From G965212025 sp965237985 (lineage in GTDB: Bacteria; Pseudomonadota; Gammaproteobacteria; Poriferisulfidales; Oxydemutatoraceae), in NCBI GenBank assembly GCA_965237985.1, contig OZ250161.1, forward strand, positions 1,736,001 to 1,800,000: a stretch of 64,000 nt of DNA, read 5' to 3'. A model generated the notes under the pieces. It did not search any database, was not told where the DNA came from, and was given only the letters and a program-made list of their open reading frames with translations. How positions within the stretch are numbered: the stretch's first letter is position 1; each line of letters begins with the position of its first letter. This document shows, piece after piece, positions 9,249-17,648 of the stretch. The position numbers and the translations under genes were made by a program.

Positions 9249-9334
9249 GCCGATGTGGTGGAATTTGGTAGACACGTTGTCTTGAGGGGGCAGTGGCGAA
9301 AGTCGTGCCGGTTCGAGTCCGGCCATCGGCACCA
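9249..9334 (+). tRNA. tRNA-Leu(GAG), copy 6
   Basis: Complete copy with CCA. A C-to-T change at the top of the anticodon stem (GTTGTC) makes a G-U pair, which is tolerable. Confidence 0.93.
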
Positions 9335-9414
9335 GTTTAAGCGACGCGATTGACGCGAAGTCGGATGAGTGCTTTCTCGATGCCGTCGCCGATTCCTAAA
9401 ATTCCCGATTAGAA

Positions 9415-9500
9415 GCCGATGTGGTGGAATTTGGCAGACACGCTGTCTTGAGGGGGCAGTGGCGAAAGTCGTGCCGGTTCGAGTCCGGCCATCGGCACCA
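9415..9500 (+). tRNA. tRNA-Leu(GAG), copy 7
   Basis: Complete majority-type copy with CCA and intact stems. Confidence 0.95.
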
Positions 9501-9580
9501 GTTTAAGCAACGCGATTGACGTGAAGTCGGATGAGTGCTTTCTCGATGCCGTCGCCGATTTCCAAAGTTCCCGATTGGAA

Positions 9581-9665
9581 GCGATGTGGTGGAATTTGGT
9601 AGACACGTTGTCTTGAGGGGGCAGTGGCGAAAGTCGTGCCGGTTCGAGTCCGGTCATCGGCACCA
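9581..9665 (+). pseudogene. tRNA-Leu(GAG) copy 8, damaged acceptor stem
   Basis: The 5' end reads GCGATG instead of GCCGATG, so one base of the acceptor stem is deleted and the stem cannot pair in register. It also has the GTTGTC anticodon-stem variant and T in CCGGTCATCGG. It is probably poorly functional or dead. Confidence 0.8.
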
Positions 9666-9745
9666 GTTTAAGCGACGCGATTGACGCGAAGTCGGATGAG
9701 TGCTTTCTCGATGCCGTCGCCGATTCCTAAAATTCCCGATTAGAA

Positions 9746-9831
9746 GCCGATGTGGTGGAATTTGGCAGACACGCTGTCTTGAGGGGGCAGTGGCGAAAGT
9801 CGTGCCGGTTCGAGTCCGGCCATCGGCACCA
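9746..9831 (+). tRNA. tRNA-Leu(GAG), copy 9
   Basis: Complete majority-type copy with CCA. Confidence 0.95.
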
Positions 9832-9912
9832 GTTTAAGCGACGCGATTGACGTGAAGTCGGATGAGTGCTTTCTCAAATGCCGTCGCCGATTCCTAAAAT
9901 TCCCGATTAGAA

Positions 9913-9998
9913 GCCGATGTGGTGGAATTTGGCAGACACGCTGTCTTGAGGGGGCAGTGGCGAAAGTCGTGCCGGTTCGAGTCCGGCCATCGGCACCA
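9913..9998 (+). tRNA. tRNA-Leu(GAG), copy 10
   Basis: Complete majority-type copy with CCA. Confidence 0.95.
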
Positions 9999-10078
9999 GT
10001 TTAAGCAACGCGATTGACGCGAAGTCGGATGAGTGCTTTCTCGATGCCGTCGCCGATTTCCAAAGTTCCCGATTAGAA

Positions 10079-10164
10079 GCCGATGTGGTGGAATTTGGCA
10101 GACACGCTGTCTTGAGGGGGAAGTGGCGAAAGTCGTGCCGGTTCGAGTCCGGCCATCGGCACCA
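10079..10164 (+). tRNA. tRNA-Leu(GAG), copy 11, anticodon-stem mismatch
   Basis: Full length with CCA, but GGCAG of the anticodon stem is GGAAG. This puts a G-A mismatch in the middle of the stem opposite CTGTC, so function is doubtful. Confidence 0.85.
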
Positions 10165-10245
10165 GTTTAAGCAACGTGATTGACGCGAAGTCGGATGAGT
10201 GCTTTCTCAAATGCCGTCGCCGATTCCTAAAATTCCCGATTAGAA

Positions 10246-10331
10246 GCCGATGTGGTGGAATTTGGCAGACACGCTGTCTTGAGGGGGCAGTGGCGAAAGT
10301 CGTGCCGGTTCGAGTCCGGCCATCGGCACCA
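10246..10331 (+). tRNA. tRNA-Leu(GAG), copy 12
   Basis: Complete majority-type copy with CCA. Confidence 0.95.
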
Positions 10332-10411
10332 GTTTAAGCAACGTGATTGACGCGAAGTCGGATGAGTGCTTTCTCAATGCCGTCGCCGATTCCTAAAATT
10401 CCCGATTAGAA

Positions 10412-10497
10412 GCCGATGTGGTGGAATTTGGCAGACACGCTGTCTTGAGGGGGCAGTGGCGAAAGTCGTGCCGGTTCGAGTCCGGCCATCGGCACCA
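10412..10497 (+). tRNA. tRNA-Leu(GAG), copy 13
   Basis: Complete majority-type copy with CCA. Confidence 0.95.
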
Positions 10498-10578
10498 GTT
10501 TAAGCGACGCGATTGACGCGAAGTCGGATGAGTGCTTTCTCAAATGCCGTCGCCGATTTCCAAAGTTCCCGATTGGAA

Positions 10579-10663
10579 GCGATGTGGTGGAATTTGGCAG
10601 ACACGTTGTCTTGAGGGGGCAGTGGCGAAAGTCGTGCCGGTTCGAGTCCGGCCATCGGCACCA
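10579..10663 (+). pseudogene. tRNA-Leu(GAG) copy 14, damaged acceptor stem
   Basis: It has the same one-base deletion (GCGATG) as copy 8, in the same upstream context CCGATTGGAAGC, and the GTTGTC variant. The shared defect shows that the damaged unit was itself copied within the array. Confidence 0.8.
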
Positions 10664-10744
10664 GTTTAAGCAACGTGATTGACGCGAAGTCGGATGAGTG
10701 CTTTCTCGATGCCGTCGCCGATTCCTAAAAACTCCCGATTAGAA

Positions 10745-10830
10745 GCCGATGTGGTGGAATTTGGCAGACACGCTGTCTTGAGGGGGCAGTGGCGAAAGTC
10801 GTGCCGGTTCGAGTCCGGCCATCGGCACCA
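10745..10830 (+). tRNA. tRNA-Leu(GAG), copy 15
   Basis: Complete majority-type copy with CCA. The leader before it has a small insertion (CCTAAAAACTCCC). Confidence 0.95.
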
Positions 10831-10911
10831 GTTTAAGCAACGTGATTGACGCGAAGTCGGATGAGTGCTTTCTCAAATGCCGTCGCCGATTCCTAAAATT
10901 CCCGATTAGAA

Positions 10912-10997
10912 GCCGATGTGGTGGAATTTGGCAGACACGCTGTCTTGAGGGGGCAGTGGCGAAAGTCGTGCCGGTTCGAGTCCGGCCATCGGCACCA
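10912..10997 (+). tRNA. tRNA-Leu(GAG), copy 16
   Basis: Complete majority-type copy with CCA. Confidence 0.95.
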
Positions 10998-11077
10998 GTT
11001 TAAGCAACGTGATTGACGCGAAGTCGGATGAGTGCTTTCTCGATGCCGTCGCCGATTCCTAAAATTCCCGATTAGAA

Positions 11078-11163
11078 GCCGATGTGGTGGAATTTGGCAG
11101 ACACGCTGTCTTGAGGGGGCAGTGGCGAAAGTCGTGCCGGTTCGAGGCCGGTCATCGGCACCA
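11078..11163 (+). tRNA. tRNA-Leu(GAG), copy 17
   Basis: Last copy, full length with CCA. The T loop reads TTCGAGG instead of TTCGAGT, and the T stem closes with a G-U pair (GCCGG/CCGGT). Its downstream spacer leads into unique DNA. Confidence 0.93.
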
Positions 11164-11280
11164 GTTTAAGCAAAGCGATTGACGCGAAGTCGGATGAGTG
11201 CTTTTTGGCGTTCGTCTGTTGGCAGATTGTCAGCGCCGGGTGCTTCCCTCCAATGCGCCTTTCATGACACTTTGCAGCTC

Positions 11281-11312
11281 GCCTGCTCGCCTGCTTGCCT
11301 GCATGCCTGCTT
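11281..11312. repeat. 8-bp minisatellite (GCCTGCTC-like)
   Basis: Four direct copies of an 8-bp word: GCCTGCTC, GCCTGCTT, GCCTGCAT and GCCTGCTT. It lies in non-coding DNA between the tRNA array and the 272-bp repeats. Confidence 0.85.
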
Positions 11313-11340
11313 TCTGGTTTCCCACAATCCAGCGCAGCCG

Positions 11341-12156
11341 ACAATGAGCCAGGGCAGTTGCTTGACGAGGCGATCTGTCGGCTGGTTCGCCCGGGGATTT
11401 CTCGTCCGCAGGGGGTGGTTTGTAGCGTTGCGCCGGTTCCAGTTTCCATACCAAAGGAAAGAACGCAGCAGGGTCTGCCTGCAACTGCCGACCAGCCTGC
11501 TTTCCCCCACCTTTGGTGAATCAGGGTTTTGTGCCTAGTTGCGGCGGTGCGGTTGGGTTGAGCAAGTCCCGCGGGTACAGCTGCCGGCTGGTGAGCCGTT
11601 CGCGTGCTGCCGACAATGAGCCAGGGCGGTTGCTTGACGAGGCGATCTGTCGGCTGGTTCGCCCGGGGATTTCTCGTCCGCAGGGGGTGGTTTGTAGCGT
11701 TGCGCCGGTTCCAGTTTCCATACCAAAGGAAAGAACGCAGCAGGGTCTGCCTGCAACTGCCGACCAGCCTGCTTTCCCCCACCTTTGGTGAATCAGGGTT
11801 TTGCGCCTAGTTGCGGCGGTGCGGTTGGGTTGAGCAAGTCCCGCGGGTACAGCTGCCGGCTGGTGAGCCGTTCGCGTGCTGCCGACAATGAGCCAGGGCG
11901 GTTGCTTGACGAGGCGATCTGTCAGCTGGTTCGCCCGGGGATTTCTCGTCCGCAGGGGGTGGTTTGTAGCGTTGCGCCGGTTCCAGTTTCCATACCAAAG
12001 GAAAGAACGCAGCAGGGTCTGCCTGCAACTGCCGACCAGCCTGCTTTCCCCCACCTTTGGTGAATCAGGGTTTTGTGCCTGGTTGCGGCGGCGCGGTTGG
12101 GTTGAGCAAGTCCCGCGGGTACAGCTGCCGGCTGGTGAGCCGTTCGCGTGCTGCCT
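11341..12156. repeat. Three tandem 272-bp repeats, apparently non-coding
   Basis: Units start at 11341, 11613 and 11885 with ACAATGAGCC and are nearly identical, with single differences such as GGGCAGTTG/GGGCGGTTG, TGTGCCTAG/TGCGCCTAG and CTGTCGGC/CTGTCAGC. Because 272 is not a multiple of three, any frame shifts from unit to unit. Open frames on both strands here have no recognisable domain, start site or stable product, so I treat the array as non-coding. Confidence 0.9.
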
Positions 12157-12523
12157 TTCGGCACGTCGTCAGGTGTCTTTGGTGAATGAAGGTCGCGTGC
12201 TCTTGGGATCATTCACGAGCAATACCAGGTTGCTGGCTGGTTTTTGTGTCATTTGTTTTTTTACCGGCAAGGGTTCCAGCAGGGAAGTCATGAGCTGAAA
12301 AAACGGGCATTTCTAAATGGGAAAAAGCGGACAGGATCAGCCTGGGCGTGAGGGTGGACGTGTTGCGTACTGAACGCGGGTTGTTTATCCTCCCTCCAAC
12401 GCAAGCCATGCTGTTTCTTGGGTGTTCCTTGTGTACTTTTCGGTACATGGCAAAAGAACTCCCCCAATCGGCATGAGTGCGTAAAAAACATTTTCTCTAT
12501 TTGAAACAACAAGGACAGGTGAT
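12157..12523. other. Intergenic region with a dispersed repeat
   Basis: No gene is visible. Bases about 12240-12298 resemble about 49664-49708: both read roughly TTTTGTG, then CACTTG or CATTTG and a T-rich run, then TTCCAGC, a purine, GGGAAGTC and TG. This may be a short dispersed element. Confidence 0.5.
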
Positions 12524-13996
12524 ATGCATGATTTTCTAGATTTGTCAATTTGGGAATACTCGCTGATTATTTTTGCTGTAGTGCTGGTTTCCAAACTGTT
12601 CAGCAAGAAAACAAGAACTGTTGATGTGCTGTGGTTCATTGTGGCGGGGGCCGTGCTCACGAACCTCGACCTGTTGCCGGAGCATAATGAATTTCTGGAA
12701 ACCATCGGTGAATGGGGAATTGTGTTCATCATGTTTGCTCTTGGTCTCGAGGAGGATCTGGGGCGTTTTTCGCAGGGACTGAAGCGTTGCATGGGCATCG
12801 CTTTGATCGGTGCGGCATTTCCGTTTCTGGCTGGTTACTCAACGGCCAGCATATTTGGCTACGACCATGGTTCCGCTATGCTGTGGGGGCTGACAATGAC
12901 TGCAACTGCGGTCAGTCTGACGATGATGAGCCTGCGCGGCGACTTTATGCATCGGTCCACGGCAGCGACGGGGATTATGACGGCCGCCGTAGTTGACGAC
13001 GTATTGTCCCTGATTGGCGTTGCGATTCTTATTCCGATCATTTTGGTAAGTGCCGCCGACGACGGTGCCGGTGCGATAAGTTTTACGGAAATTCTGTGGA
13101 TCTGTTTCAAGGTCATCATCTTTTTTGCCATTACTTTGTTTATGGGGCTGGTCGCCTTTCCTGAGCGCACTCCGAAGAAACTGCCTCCGAACCCAAGTCT
13201 TTACCAGAGGCTTGATTACCAGGTCAGCCGTGCGATGGGCTTCTTGGGCGCAAGACGGTTCTTAATGTTGCACAAGGGTGAGTTCACGCCTCTGATAATG
13301 CTTTTTATCGCAATGTTTCTAGGCGTTACGGCGCATAAGCTCGGATTCCACCCCGCCATCGGTGCTTACTTTGCTGGATTGTTTCTGCATTCCGACTATT
13401 TTGTGAACGTGAAAATCAAAAGGACCCGCAACGAGGAAGGGGAAGTCATCGAGGAAGAAGAGAGGGATGACCAGTTCGAAAAAACCAGATATGTGATTGA
13501 GCATTTAGCCTTCACGATTTTTGGTCCAATCTTTTTCGTCAATCTGGGCGGCAAGCTGGTATTCGATGTCGATGTGATGCTAAAGGCACTGCCGGTGGTT
13601 GCTGTCCTCTATCTTGCAGTCGTTGTTTTTCAGATCCTTTCGGCTACTTTGGCAGCGCGCTTTACGGGTGGATACAAGTGGCACGAAGGTGTGATGATTG
13701 GTTTCGGCATGCTGGGTCGGGCGGAACTGGCCTTTATTGTGATCGACATTGCTTTTGTCGATCACAAGATTATTGATGTCACCCAGTTTTATGTTTTGAT
13801 GATCACCGCGTTTTTGCTGAACATCACGGTGCCGCTCAGTCTCAAATGGTGGAAGCCCTACTATTTGGGCTTCAAGCGGCTCAGTGTTCTTGGTGTCTGC
13901 CTGTCCCGTCCAGAACCGGCACCCGTTCCGACGGATATGCCTGAGTACCGTGACATGATGGATGAAGAGCGAAAGCGGTATCTGAAAGACGATTAG
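12524..13996 (+). CDS. Cation:proton antiporter, CPA2 (Kef-type)
   Basis: A 490-residue inner-membrane protein with about 12 hydrophobic segments of the Na+/H+ exchanger (KefB-like) fold. It would exchange K+ or Na+ for H+ and help pH or salt homeostasis; the ion is not readable. It has the pattern FALGLEED early in the protein, TMTATAVSLTMM and AAVVDDVLSLIGVAIL in the middle (the paired Asp in VVDD fits the ion-binding helix), and GMLGRAELAFIVIDIAF near the end. A charged loop rich in Glu/Arg/Lys lies near residues 295-325. No RCK/TrkA-N regulatory domain follows; only a short hydrophilic tail is present. ATG 12524 is preceded by AAGGACAGGTG. It stands alone, with repeats upstream. Confidence 0.88.
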   Translation: MHDFLDLSIWEYSLIIFAVVLVSKLFSKKTRTVDVLWFIVAGAVLTNLDLLPEHNEFLETIGEWGIVFIMFALGLEEDLGRFSQGLKRCMGIALIGAAFPFLAGYSTASIFGYDHGSAMLWGLTMTATAVSLTMMSLRGDFMHRSTAATGIMTAAVVDDVLSLIGVAILIPIILVSAADDGAGAISFTEILWICFKVIIFFAITLFMGLVAFPERTPKKLPPNPSLYQRLDYQVSRAMGFLGARRFLMLHKGEFTPLIMLFIAMFLGVTAHKLGFHPAIGAYFAGLFLHSDYFVNVKIKRTRNEEGEVIEEEERDDQFEKTRYVIEHLAFTIFGPIFFVNLGGKLVFDVDVMLKALPVVAVLYLAVVVFQILSATLAARFTGGYKWHEGVMIGFGMLGRAELAFIVIDIAFVDHKIIDVTQFYVLMITAFLLNITVPLSLKWWKPYYLGFKRLSVLGVCLSRPEPAPVPTDMPEYRDMMDEERKRYLKDD

Positions 13997-14650
13997 GCTG
14001 GTGTGGTGTTCAGCGTGCCGTCCTGAACAGTTATGAATATTGGGTTCGTGAGTTATGGAACCGTCTTGTCGTTTCGGACAGTTTGTTCTTTTCGCCAGAA
14101 TGGCGGGGGATTTTTCCTTCCGAAACTCTCAGTCCCGTGCTCATTTGACCAACGGCCAGGCTGGTGCGGTATTCTTTGTAGATGGGTTGGTTGATGGGAT
14201 TAGGGTATCGAATGCCTTGCGGCTTGGTGCGCGGGGCGTTCCCAATCCTCCCATATTGTTGAATTTCAGATCAGTTTGGCGGATTCTTTTTTAGCATGGC
14301 GACGTGAGCTTCCCATAGGCACCTTGTAAGCTTATGAGTCTGCGGGCCAGACGCCTTGGTCACCAGACCAAGGCTGTGCTGAAGCGCAAAGGTATGGTGG
14401 TCGACAACAGGCAAGATCAGCAGACCTACGATCAGATCAGGGGGGGGCGGGCTCGCGGGATGATCCTGGTACCTGTCGCAAAGTGAATGGGAAATGCGCG
14501 CCGTGCCTGTGCCGGACCGGTTTTTTCGCTCCGCCACCGATGGTCATGTACCGACCTTCGTATCAATCAGAGCTTCCCTGTGAAAAACAGCCCTGATCAG
14601 TTTTTGCACAGCCGATGGGCTCGATGCGACATTGGGTTTGTTCCTCGGTT
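13997..14650. other. Intergenic region, no supported gene
   Basis: I see no convincing gene. A 50-codon frame at 14334-14486 (plus strand, basic, starting MSLRARRLGHQTKAVLKRKG) is the only codon-like stretch; it has no ribosome site and no family I recognise. Confidence 0.5.
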
Positions 14651-14659
14651 CAGGTGGCG

Positions 14660-15010
14660 TCAGAGCGGTTCTGCCTTCTCAAGGTCGGTGTCGTCGAAGT
14701 TCGTGTCGGTGAGTCTGGCACCGCTCAGGTTTGCTTCTTGAGGCGAAGCCTGGCTGAAATTGGTAGCCGATGGGGTCGTCGCCTTTTGGACTGGCATCAC
14801 GCAGAACAGACTCTTCAAGAACCACGTTGTCCAGGTTTGCCTCTGTCGGATTGTCGCCTGGACTGACACCACAGCAACTCTGCCAGCTTACTTTCAGTTC
14901 TGATCTAAAAGTTTGCGTCCCGAATGGTCGTGAACAGCACCGCCACCATAGGCAGGAAGATCCCCTGTCGGGTGACGTGCATGCCATGCCAGGTTTTCGG
15001 GGGCTTGATC
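14660..15010 (-). pseudogene. Decayed pentapeptide-repeat protein gene
   Basis: Pieces of a pentapeptide-repeat protein lie in three different minus-strand frames. Reading downwards, one frame gives FTTIRDANF then a stop. A second gives EANLDNVVLEESVLRDA. A third gives TNFSQASPQEANLSGARLT and TNFDDTDLEKAEPL. The A(N/D)Lxx spacing of five is clear inside each piece, but frameshifts and stops separate them. The upstream piece has a hydrophobic stretch (GIFLPMVAVLF), perhaps a lost membrane anchor. The gene is broken and lies downstream of choV on the same strand. Confidence 0.55.
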
Positions 15011-15019
15011 TCCTTATCT

Positions 15020-16225
15020 TTAATCCGCTTTTTGTGGTGTGGCTTTGACGCTTGTTTGACGGAGCATTCCCCGGTAAATCTCGCTATCGCCGACGACCCC
15101 GACCATCCTGCCATTTTCTTCGATCAGAACAGGTGTTCCGGTCTGATGGCGAATTTGTATCGCCGCATGCATGCGCAGTCTCGGTGATGCGGTGACAACG
15201 ACGTCATCTCCCAGGGAATCCAGGTCGAGGTCGGGTGTATGGGAAACGAGTCGACGCTCTTTCCCCTCGACTCGGACCTTGGTCACGCGGCCGTCATCGT
15301 CCAACACCACTCTGTTGTGGCCTGACCAGTCCAGCAGGCGTTCGTCGCCTTCCCGTTTGAGTTTTGCCACACTGGTCATCAACGAGGTACATCTGAGCAC
15401 TTGCAGTGGGTTCATGTGGGCGACGAAGTCGGCGACGTATTGACTGGCCGGCTGTAGAACGATCTCCTCGGGTTTGCCGTACTGGACTATACGCCCGCCT
15501 TCCATGATGGCAATGTGGGAGCCGATTTTAATAGCTTCGTCCAGGTCGTGACTGACAAAAATGATGGTTTTCTGGAGTGTGCGTTGCAGCTCGAGCAGCT
15601 CGTCCTGGAGGTGATTGCGGATCAGTGGATCAAGTGCGGAAAATGGCTCGTCCATGAGCAAAACCTCGGCATCGGTAGCGAAGGCACGCGCAAGACCGAC
15701 GCGTTGCTGCATGCCGCCGGAGAGCTCATGGATAAAACTGTCTTTCCAGGGGGACAGATCCACGAGTTTTAGTTTTTCCGCCACGATTTCCCGGCACTTT
15801 TTTTTGCCGATGCCACGAAGTTCCAGCCCGAGTCCGACATTCTCCTCCACAGTGCGCCAAGGCAACAGGCCAAAATGTTGAAATACCATGGCGATCCGAT
15901 TCATCCGAAATTGCCGCAGCGTCGCAGCGTTACAGTTCGCTACATCGACAGTTTTGTCCTTGGTGGTAATAAATACTTCACCGTGCGTGACCTCGTTGAG
16001 ACCATTGACGGCGCGTAGCAGAGTCGACTTCCCCGACCCGGAAAGGCCCATAAGAACACAGATCTCCCCTTCCTCGATGGTCATGGAACATTTTGAAACG
16101 CCCAGAATGCTGCCGGTTTGCTCGCTGATTTCTTCACGCGACTTGCCGGCGTCGGCGAGCAGCAACGCGGCTTTCTTCTCGTCGCCGAAGATGATGCTGA
16201 CATTTTTGAATTCGACTGCGGGCAT
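15020..16225 (-). CDS. choV: Choline ABC transporter, ATP-binding subunit
   Basis: A 401-residue ATPase that powers uptake of choline or a related quaternary amine. Walker A is MGLSGSGKST, Q-loop FQHFGLLPW, signature LSGGMQQR, Walker B VLLMDEPFSALD and the switch His is in FVSHDLDEA. A C-terminal extension of about 130 residues resembles the tandem CBS region of ProV/OpuA-type ATPases, which sense ionic strength. ATG 16225 has a strong GGGGAGGA ribosome site; an upstream in-frame Met at 16264 lies inside choW. It begins two bases after the choW stop. Choline specificity is inferred from the adjacent betB and betA; a glycine betaine or proline role remains possible. Confidence 0.88.
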   Translation of the reverse strand: MPAVEFKNVSIIFGDEKKAALLLADAGKSREEISEQTGSILGVSKCSMTIEEGEICVLMGLSGSGKSTLLRAVNGLNEVTHGEVFITTKDKTVDVANCNAATLRQFRMNRIAMVFQHFGLLPWRTVEENVGLGLELRGIGKKKCREIVAEKLKLVDLSPWKDSFIHELSGGMQQRVGLARAFATDAEVLLMDEPFSALDPLIRNHLQDELLELQRTLQKTIIFVSHDLDEAIKIGSHIAIMEGGRIVQYGKPEEIVLQPASQYVADFVAHMNPLQVLRCTSLMTSVAKLKREGDERLLDWSGHNRVVLDDDGRVTKVRVEGKERRLVSHTPDLDLDSLGDDVVVTASPRLRMHAAIQIRHQTGTPVLIEENGRMVGVVGDSEIYRGMLRQTSVKATPQKAD

Positions 16226-16227
16226 GA

Positions 16228-17076
16228 TTATTTCCTCCCCTTCTGAGTTTCCCTTCGCCGGCAAATCCGGTCCAGCAATATGGCAAGCACCACGATCGCG
16301 ATTCCTGCTTCCACTCCGTTTGCGATATTGACTGTGTTGAGTGCCCTGACGACTGGATTACCCAGGCCGCCGGCACCAACCAGCGTTGCGATTACGACCA
16401 TCGACAGAGACAGCATGATGCACTGCGTCAGCCCAGCCATAATCGTAGGCATTGCGTGTGGCAGTTCGACTTTCCAAAGCACTTGGCTATTTGTCGCCCC
16501 GAAAGACTCCGCCGCTTCCGTCAAGGTTCTGGGGACAGATGAGATACCGAGATGGGTCAACCGGATCGGGGCTGGAATGGCAAAGATTACGGTTGAAATG
16601 AGGCCAGGAACCACGCCGAGGCCGAACAAAACCAAGGTCGGGATCAGATAGACAAAAGTGGGGATCGTCTGCATGAGGTCGAGAACCGGACGCAAAGCGG
16701 TCCACAGCCACGGCCGGTGGGCGGCGGCCACGCCCAGGGGAATGCCGGTAACCATGCAGACAGTTGTTGCAAACACTATGAGAGCAAAGGTCTCAATCGT
16801 CTCTTGCCAGTACCCGAGGTTCAGGATCAGGATCAGGGAAAGAATAACCCCAACGACCAGTGGCCACTTTCGGTGGACCAAAAAGGCAATGGCCGCGACC
16901 AGGAAGATCAGAAAAAAGGGATTGGCAGAAAGCAACAGTTCGGTCAGTCCATCCATCGCGAATCGTAACGAGTCCGATATGAGGTCGAAAAACCAGGCGA
17001 AATTTCTATCTATGAAGTCGATGAAATTCTCCGCCCAGCTTCCTATAGGTATTTTGTTGTTAAGAATCCATTCCAT
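16228..17076 (-). CDS. choW: Choline ABC transporter, permease subunit
   Basis: A 282-residue membrane subunit of the ProW/OpuAB/ChoW type. Five or more hydrophobic segments are visible. The EAA-type cytoplasmic loop that docks on the ATPase reads TEAAESFGATNSQVLWKVEL, followed by PTIMAGLTQCIMLSLSMVV, both typical of the family. ATG 17076 (MEWILNNKIP) has GTGGAGAAA upstream; longer readings to 17163 lack support. It overlaps the transcription unit of choV with a two-base gap. An unusual 572-bp gap separates it from choX upstream. Confidence 0.9.
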   Translation of the reverse strand: MEWILNNKIPIGSWAENFIDFIDRNFAWFFDLISDSLRFAMDGLTELLLSANPFFLIFLVAAIAFLVHRKWPLVVGVILSLILILNLGYWQETIETFALIVFATTVCMVTGIPLGVAAAHRPWLWTALRPVLDLMQTIPTFVYLIPTLVLFGLGVVPGLISTVIFAIPAPIRLTHLGISSVPRTLTEAAESFGATNSQVLWKVELPHAMPTIMAGLTQCIMLSLSMVVIATLVGAGGLGNPVVRALNTVNIANGVEAGIAIVVLAILLDRICRRRETQKGRK

Positions 17077-17648
17077 GATTTTCTCCACTTTGTTTAGCTG
17101 AGGCGCAGTGCCTGGAATTCCTTTTCTTTCGCAGTGAAAGCCGGGTTGCGGGGCCAAGGGCAAAATTTTGAACCTGCCGGCCTTTTTTTGTGATCAGCAG
17201 CTTCTGGTGTGACTGGACCAGCCTCATGGCATTTACATCGCCAATGGTTGTGCCCCTCCCCAGAACATCCAGTGAGGACATTCGGGTAGCTTTTCAGTCC
17301 AGTAACAGCCGACTTGTCGGCATTTCGCGCTCCGCCTGTAACCGCTTCCATGCTGTCATTTTCCCTCAGCCTGCGCGCATGAAAGCTTGCCTGCTGAAGG
17401 CCTGGCATTCGGGTAACTCCGGCCCTACTCCCTCCGGGCCGACAAGGCGTCCCAAGTGCTCACGAATTGCCCCTTGTGCCTGCTCACGAATCACCCTCGC
17501 CCATTACCCCCCACAGCCCCTTCTCATGTTGTTGAACGGGTTGTGCCGGTTCAATTCGTGTGAACCATTAGCGCCCGGGACATCTCTTGTGCATCAAGAC
17601 GGACAGGATGGTCGATCAGGATGTGAATGAAGTTTTGAAGACTTTGAT
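17077..17648. other. Long gap inside the cho operon
   Basis: This 572-bp stretch separates choX from choW, which are normally adjacent. I find no gene, recognisable remnant or clear terminator in it. It may hold a separate promoter for choWV or be inserted non-coding DNA. Confidence 0.5.

Larger units (their letters stand above)
8412..11204 (+). repeat. 17-unit tandem array carrying tRNA-Leu(GAG)
   Basis: Units of about 166-167 bp are repeated head to tail 17 times. Each unit has the secG 3' end starting TCGCCGATTCC and ending at its TAG stop, then a tRNA-Leu, then a spacer of about 50 bp reading GTTTAAGCAACGTGATTGAC and ending in GATGAGTGCTTTCTC. The last spacer runs out into unique DNA at about 11204. 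Units differ by a few recurrent variants: TCTCGATGCC, TCTCAATGCC or TCTCAAATGCC, and GATTCCTAAAATTCC or GATTTCCAAAGTTCC. The mixed distribution of these variants suggests later exchange between units. The first unit keeps the native secG context, so duplication of a secG-tail/leuU segment is the simplest origin. Confidence 0.95.

Noticed and set aside
8412..11204. Regularly spaced repeats that might be read as a CRISPR array
   Set aside because: Units are about 166 bp with a full tRNA in each, spacers are not unique, and no cas genes are near.
8767..11782. Open frames on both strands across the tRNA array and 272-bp repeats
   Set aside because: They translate tRNA and spacer sequence, repeat with the DNA units and carry no domain or ribosome site.
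11072..12054. Minus-strand frames repeating across the 272-bp units
   Set aside because: The unit length is not a multiple of three, so the frames are chance; composition is rich in Arg and Pro as expected from GC-rich antisense reading.
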